Assembly (NCBI GenBank): GCA_964448045.1
Contig: CAYUVF010000049.1
Coordinates: 1 to 36,594 of the forward strand
Reading direction: 5' to 3'
DNA length: 36,594 nucleotides
Origin: CAYUVF01 sp964448045
Lineage (GTDB): Bacteria; Bacteroidota; Rhodothermia; Rhodothermales; Salinibacteraceae
Each line of letters starts with the position of its first letter. The stretch's first letter is position 1. Shown piece by piece: positions 32,999 through 36,594 of this stretch. The notes below the pieces were generated by a model. It made no database searches. It was not told the origin of the DNA and saw only the letters and a program-made list of their open reading frames with translations. The translations under genes were made by a program, and so were the position numbers.

Positions 32999-33514
32999 AT
33001 GCGCCCTTTTCTTCCGCTTTTGCTTGCCCTGCTGATCGCCCATCCTGCTGCCGCGCAGCAAGAGAAAGGCGACGTCGAACTGGAGTTCACCGGCTCGCTG
33101 ATCACGACCGTAGGCGCCGATCAGACCTCCGGCCTGGGGCTCATCCAGTCGAAAATCGGACGGTTCGTGACCGACCGCTGGCAGCTGGGCGCTTTTCCCA
33201 GCCTCGAAGTGCGCTTCAACGAGGTGCGGAATGAAGTGCGGACCGACACGCGGATCGGCGCCGGGCTGTTTGCCTCGTACTCGTATCTGCGTCCGGATGC
33301 CATGACGGTGCCCTACGCGGGCGGCTCGTATTACAAGAGCGACCTCACCGAGGGCTTCGACGAGGACGATAGCTGGCTCGGCGTCAATGCCGGGCTGAAG
33401 TTCTACGTCAGTCCGCGCGTGGCCTTCGATATGGGTACAAATTACCTGTTCGCTCTCCAGGGGCAGAGCGGCGGACTCCTCATCATGCAGGCCGGCCTCA
33501 GCTTCTTTTTCTAA
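32999..33514 (+). CDS. Small outer-membrane beta-barrel protein
   Basis: A 171-residue protein with a signal peptide (MRPFLPLLLALLIAHPAAAQ) and alternating beta strands throughout: VELEFTGSLITTVGADQ, WQLGAFPSLEVRFNEV, RIGAGLFASYSYLRPDAM, VPYAGGSYYKSDLTEG, WLGVNAGLKFYVSPRVAFDM. The last strand ends LIMQAGLSFFF, the C-terminal aromatic mark of outer-membrane barrels. It is of the size of an 8-stranded OmpX/OmpW-type barrel. The start 32999 was chosen because the earlier Met in the same frame lies in the promoter spacer. It is 18 bp upstream of the WD40-CsgG gene, so both are probably one operon and may act together at the outer membrane. Confidence 0.85.
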   Translation: MRPFLPLLLALLIAHPAAAQQEKGDVELEFTGSLITTVGADQTSGLGLIQSKIGRFVTDRWQLGAFPSLEVRFNEVRNEVRTDTRIGAGLFASYSYLRPDAMTVPYAGGSYYKSDLTEGFDEDDSWLGVNAGLKFYVSPRVAFDMGTNYLFALQGQSGGLLIMQAGLSFFF

Positions 33515-33532
33515 CCGGGCCCGTGATCGAAC

Positions 33533-35080
33533 ATGATTGCTCCCCGTTGGCGTATTTTTCTCAGTCTCTGCGCGTGTCTTCTGGCTGCCGCCACGTCCAG
33601 CCGAGCGCAAGAGGTCACGCTCACACCACACCAGATCTTTGCTACGGATGAGACGCCGACCGCACTCGCTTTTTCCGGCAACGGTCAGCTGCTCCTCGCC
33701 GGCGGAGACGAGGGTCGACTCGCCAGATGGAACGTGGAGCGCACGACGCAGACGATGCGGACGCGCGTGAGTGACGCGGTGCTGTTCATCGGCTTCCTAT
33801 CTGGCGATACGTCGTTCGTGGTGGTGGATCGCGGAGGCGCCGTGTCCATCGGTGCGACCGCAGGCGATCCTCCGGAGGCGAGCTTCCAGCTGGATGCCAA
33901 TCCGCTGGCGGCGGCGCTGGATGCGGGCAAGCGCTACCTGGCCGTGACCACGGACGACGAGCAGATTCGGCTGTTCGATCTGCAGGCCAACATGGCCCTC
34001 GGCCGCATTGACGCGCGCGATCAGCTCGACGAGCTGGTCTTTCTCGGATTCGACCGGCTGGGCGAGCAACTGATCGCCATCACGCGGCAGGGCACGGTGC
34101 GCACCTGGAATCCGAAGACACAGCGCCTGATGCGCAAGCTTGCGCTCAGCGGCGGCGCACTCCACGGGTCGCAATCGGTAATTCAGGCAGCAGCCGCGAA
34201 TCGGCAGGCCGGCGTGTTCGTGGTGGGGCTTCAGGAGGTGGCGCTGCCCCACGGCGGCATTCGCGGACGAGCGCGCCCCGGCGATCTGGAGCGGCGGCAT
34301 GTGGTGATCGCCTACGACTGGGACAGCGGCCTCGAAATCAAGCGGATCGAATATCCAGATGGACCGATCCGCCATGTTGCGCTTGGCCCCGGTCGCGATC
34401 ACGTCGTAGTTACCGATGATGACGGATCGGCGCTTACGCTCGTGGATCTCGACAACGGCGAGCTGGCACAAACCGTCGCCCTCGAAAATGAGCCGCGCAC
34501 CGTGGCCGTGGCGTTCTCCCTCGACGACCGATGGCTGGCCGGTGCCACCGAGGACGGGCAGATCGGCGTCTGGGCCGTCGAGCGGAGCGGCCCACCCTCT
34601 GCCGCAACGCAGGGCGAGCGACTGCCGACACTGTCGGGGCGCATCCGCGTGCTCTCCGACGACGCGCCGGCGCTCACGCCCGATCAGCAGGCCCACGTCG
34701 CCGTTCTGCCCTTCGAGGGGCGCGGCGACACCGAGCGCGCAGCCGACATCTGCAGTGACGTGCTTGCAACGCAGCTGGCCGGCGTCGAACATCTGACGCT
34801 GCTGGAGCGCGAGCGCATCGACGAGGTGCTCGCCGAACTCAACCTGCAGGCTTCGAATCTCACGACGGCAGACGGCGCCCGCATTGGCCGTCTGCTCAAC
34901 GCCGACTATCTGATCCTGGGCAGCCTGAACGCGCTCGGCACGACCTACATGTTCAACGCGCGGCTCCTTCACGTGGAGACCTCACAAATCACCGACGGGC
35001 GCCAGGTTATCTGTGAAGAATGCCGGTTTCAGGACGTGTTCGACGCCATTCACCTGCTGGGTACGACCCTCGCCCGGTAG
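33533..35080 (+). CDS. Exported WD40 propeller fused to a CsgG-like domain
   Basis: A 515-residue exported protein. MIAPRWRIFLSLCACLLAAA then TSSRAQE is a signal peptide; no lipobox is obvious, unlike true CsgG. Residues about 30-355 form a WD40-like propeller: PTALAFSGNGQLLLAGGDEG, RLARWNVERT, LDAGKRYLAVTTDDEQIRLF, RTVAVAFSLDDRWLAGATED and GQIGVWAVER. The C-terminal 130 residues match the CsgG/FlgT/LpoB-type fold: VAVLPFEGRGDTERAADICS, LLERERIDEVLAELNLQASN and GRLLNADYLILGSLNALGTT. That domain normally builds or binds envelope pores or carries peptidoglycan regulators. The upstream neighbour is an outer-membrane barrel. The combined role is unknown; a periplasmic adaptor of an outer-membrane complex is a guess. 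Confidence 0.85.
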   Translation: MIAPRWRIFLSLCACLLAAATSSRAQEVTLTPHQIFATDETPTALAFSGNGQLLLAGGDEGRLARWNVERTTQTMRTRVSDAVLFIGFLSGDTSFVVVDRGGAVSIGATAGDPPEASFQLDANPLAAALDAGKRYLAVTTDDEQIRLFDLQANMALGRIDARDQLDELVFLGFDRLGEQLIAITRQGTVRTWNPKTQRLMRKLALSGGALHGSQSVIQAAAANRQAGVFVVGLQEVALPHGGIRGRARPGDLERRHVVIAYDWDSGLEIKRIEYPDGPIRHVALGPGRDHVVVTDDDGSALTLVDLDNGELAQTVALENEPRTVAVAFSLDDRWLAGATEDGQIGVWAVERSGPPSAATQGERLPTLSGRIRVLSDDAPALTPDQQAHVAVLPFEGRGDTERAADICSDVLATQLAGVEHLTLLERERIDEVLAELNLQASNLTTADGARIGRLLNADYLILGSLNALGTTYMFNARLLHVETSQITDGRQVICEECRFQDVFDAIHLLGTTLAR

Positions 35081-35094
35081 TCCCAAGGAGGGGT

Positions 35095-35138
35095 ACGGAT
35101 GAACAGCTGAACGCACGGACGTTTTCACGTTCATCCGT
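35095..35138. terminator. Possible bidirectional terminator hairpin between convergent genes
   Basis: ACGGATGAAC (35095-35104) and GTTCATCCGT (35129-35138) form a perfect 10-bp inverted repeat with a 24-nt loop, after the WD40-CsgG stop and facing the histidine-kinase end. GGATGAA-like text also occurs near 30600-30630. Likely a terminator or short repeat; nothing else is in the 35081-35239 spacer. Confidence 0.45.
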
Positions 35139-35239
35139 CCATCGTTCATTCCCCAACGGCGCGCATGCTGCTGATCCTCCCTCCTCGGAAAAGGCGGTCT
35201 CAAACGCCACGGTGGACCGCGGGAAAACTTTGATGCGTT

Positions 35240-36594
35240 CTATGCGGCGGGCGCGCTCAACGTCGCCTCATCGGGCGCGTGCGGCACCGTGAAGTAAAAG
35301 GCCGATCCGACGCCGACTTCGCTCTCCGCCCAGATGGAGCCGCCGTGCTGTTGCACGATCTCACGGCACAGCACCAGTCCCAATCCGGTGCCCGGCTCGC
35401 CATCGGTACCTGCCTGCGACGCCGTCTGCGTGAGGCTGAAGAGCCCCTCCAGTTCGTTCGGGGGCATCCCAGTTCCCGTGTCCCGCACAGCGAACAACAC
35501 ATCGGTCTCGCGGGCCGTCGCCTCCACCCGAATGGTGCCACCCGAACGGGTGTACTTGACCGCGTTGGCGACCAGATTTCGCACGACCGATTGGAGCAAC
35601 GCCGCATATCCGCAGATCGCGAGATCAGCCGGGATGGCCGGTTCGAGGGCGATGCCCTTCCGCTCAGCCGCCTGCTCCACCTGCTGCAACGCGGGCCCGA
35701 TTAGCTCGGTCGCGGGCTGCTCCGAAAGCGGAGGGTGCACGCCGTCGACGTACATCTGCGTCCACTCCAGCAGATTCACCAACATGTCGTGCGCCTGCCA
35801 GGTCGACCGGTTGATGTGCTGCGCGAGGTTGACCATCGTATCCTGCGACATCGACGCCGCGTCGGTCGCGATGACCTCGGCCAGCCCCGCCGCCGTCCCG
35901 ATCTGGTTTTTGAGGTCATGGGAGATGATGCTGAAGAGTTGATCTTTTCGGGCGTTCTCGTTTTGCAGGACATCGGCGCTGTCGGCCAGCTGCTCCTGCT
36001 TGGAGCGCAGCTGATCGGCGATGCGGAGGGCGTCGTCGTGGAACGAGAGGCGACGCGTGGGCACGGCTGAGCCCTGGCCGTCGAGCGCGTGGAGCGCGTC
36101 TTGCAGTGTGCCGAAGGCCTGGGCGCGCTCGGAGACAAGCGCGCCCAGGAAGAGGCCCGTCAGTGCCAGCGCGACAATGAACAGCTGCAGCTCCAGAATC
36201 GAGCCGGGGTCGCCCTGGCCGTGGAGCACCAGGGCCGCGCTGAGGTTGATGAGGAGCGCGCTCACGGCGCTGCGCGGGAGCCCGTGCCGAAGCGCAATCC
36301 ACAGCAGCGGCAGAAAGCACAGATACAGCGGATACGGCGCGCCATGCATGATGAACGCGCCATACACACTCGCCCCGACGATGACCAGTTCGGCCCCCAG
36401 CTCGGCCACGCCGCGAACGCGCCGCAACCGGTCGAAGCGTACCGGACCGTGCCATGGCACCTCGATACATGCGACCGGCAGCGCCGCCAGCAGCAGGGGT
36501 GGCGTGAGCGTGAGCATGCCGGCCCAATCGCCAATCCACCACGTCGGGATCGCCGCCAGGGCCGTCTCCACGGTGTAGCTCTCCAGTCCGGTGA
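35240..36594 (-). CDS. MASE1-type sensor histidine kinase, 5' end outside window
   Basis: A membrane sensor kinase of which about 450 residues are visible; the reading frame is open to the window edge (TGLESYTVE before ALAAIPTWW), and the expected first helices of a MASE1 domain are absent, so the gene continues to the right. A GTG at 36571 is a less likely start. PTWWIGDWAGMLTLTPPLLL is the conserved MASE1 end motif. More helices follow (VYGAFIMHGAPYPLYLCFLP; LFIVALALTGLFLGALV), then a coiled region, the phosphoacceptor DHp segment QLFSIISHDLKNQIGTAAGL, and the HATPase: N box VVRNLVANAVKYT, G1 VRDTGTGMPPNEL, G2 GEPGTGLGLVLCREIVQQHG. It ends TLSAPAA. No response regulator is visible. Signal unknown. 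Confidence 0.9.
   Translation of the reverse strand, partial: TGLESYTVETALAAIPTWWIGDWAGMLTLTPPLLLAALPVACIEVPWHGPVRFDRLRRVRGVAELGAELVIVGASVYGAFIMHGAPYPLYLCFLPLLWIALRHGLPRSAVSALLINLSAALVLHGQGDPGSILELQLFIVALALTGLFLGALVSERAQAFGTLQDALHALDGQGSAVPTRRLSFHDDALRIADQLRSKQEQLADSADVLQNENARKDQLFSIISHDLKNQIGTAAGLAEVIATDAASMSQDTMVNLAQHINRSTWQAHDMLVNLLEWTQMYVDGVHPPLSEQPATELIGPALQQVEQAAERKGIALEPAIPADLAICGYAALLQSVVRNLVANAVKYTRSGGTIRVEATARETDVLFAVRDTGTGMPPNELEGLFSLTQTASQAGTDGEPGTGLGLVLCREIVQQHGGSIWAESEVGVGSAFYFTVPHAPDEATLSAPAA

Noticed and set aside
1..36594. rRNA or tRNA genes
   Set aside because: I saw no cloverleaf-like tRNA with a conserved TTCRANNC arm and no rRNA core sequence; a covariance-model search was not possible here.

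Overview
This window looks like a contig from a GC-rich, Gram-negative bacterium, most likely a halophilic member of the Rhodothermota (the Salinibacter/Rhodothermus side of the old Bacteroidetes). That placement is an inference. It rests on high GC, many acidic proteins, outer-membrane barrels ending in Phe, large secreted Asp-box and propeller proteins, starts without obvious Shine-Dalgarno sites, and a small gene resembling a haloarchaeal family. No rRNA or tRNA gene was found, so the window itself cannot prove the taxon.

Layout. (1) 1-7.2 kb, all minus strand: the 5' end of a zinc-free alcohol dehydrogenase/quinone oxidoreductase, a TetR regulator with an operator-like palindrome in front of each of these two genes, an exported methyltransferase, an SDR oxidoreductase, a soluble methyltransferase, two DinB-type proteins and a secreted alpha/beta-hydrolase. 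(2) 7.3-16.0 kb, plus strand: a defence island. It holds an OLD-family ATPase/TOPRIM nuclease, a type III restriction-modification locus whose mod gene is split by an IS256-family element (perfect 9-bp target duplication) and also by a 100-N assembly gap, a small DUF559 nuclease cassette flanked by direct repeats, and an apparently intact res gene. (3) 16.0-21.4 kb, mainly minus strand: rhodanese, an AT-rich spacer with two perfect DnaA boxes, a PUA-like gene, an RNA m5C methyltransferase, an MFS transporter, a ring-cleaving dioxygenase, and the remnant of an SLC13 anion transporter that carries a MITE-like insertion. (4) 21.8-27.5 kb, plus strand: a secreted Asp-box (VPS10/sortilin-like) protein, a nitroreductase, and an alpha-glucan phosphorylase. 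(5) 27.6-32.7 kb, minus strand: a NatAB-type ABC transporter followed by an unusual peptidase/TolB-propeller/outer-membrane-barrel fusion. (6) 33.0-36.6 kb: an outer-membrane barrel with a WD40-CsgG fusion in one operon, then a MASE1-type sensor histidine kinase that runs off the right edge.

Main points. The restriction system is probably dead: mod is broken while res looks complete, and type III Res acts only together with Mod. The OLD nuclease may be the only working defence gene here. A dispersed palindromic repeat family (core GTCATyCynnnCTTGAyTCA) occurs about five times, one copy sitting inside the MITE-like element. The three-domain cell-surface fusion, the WD40-CsgG fusion and the paired DnaA boxes are the least explained features.
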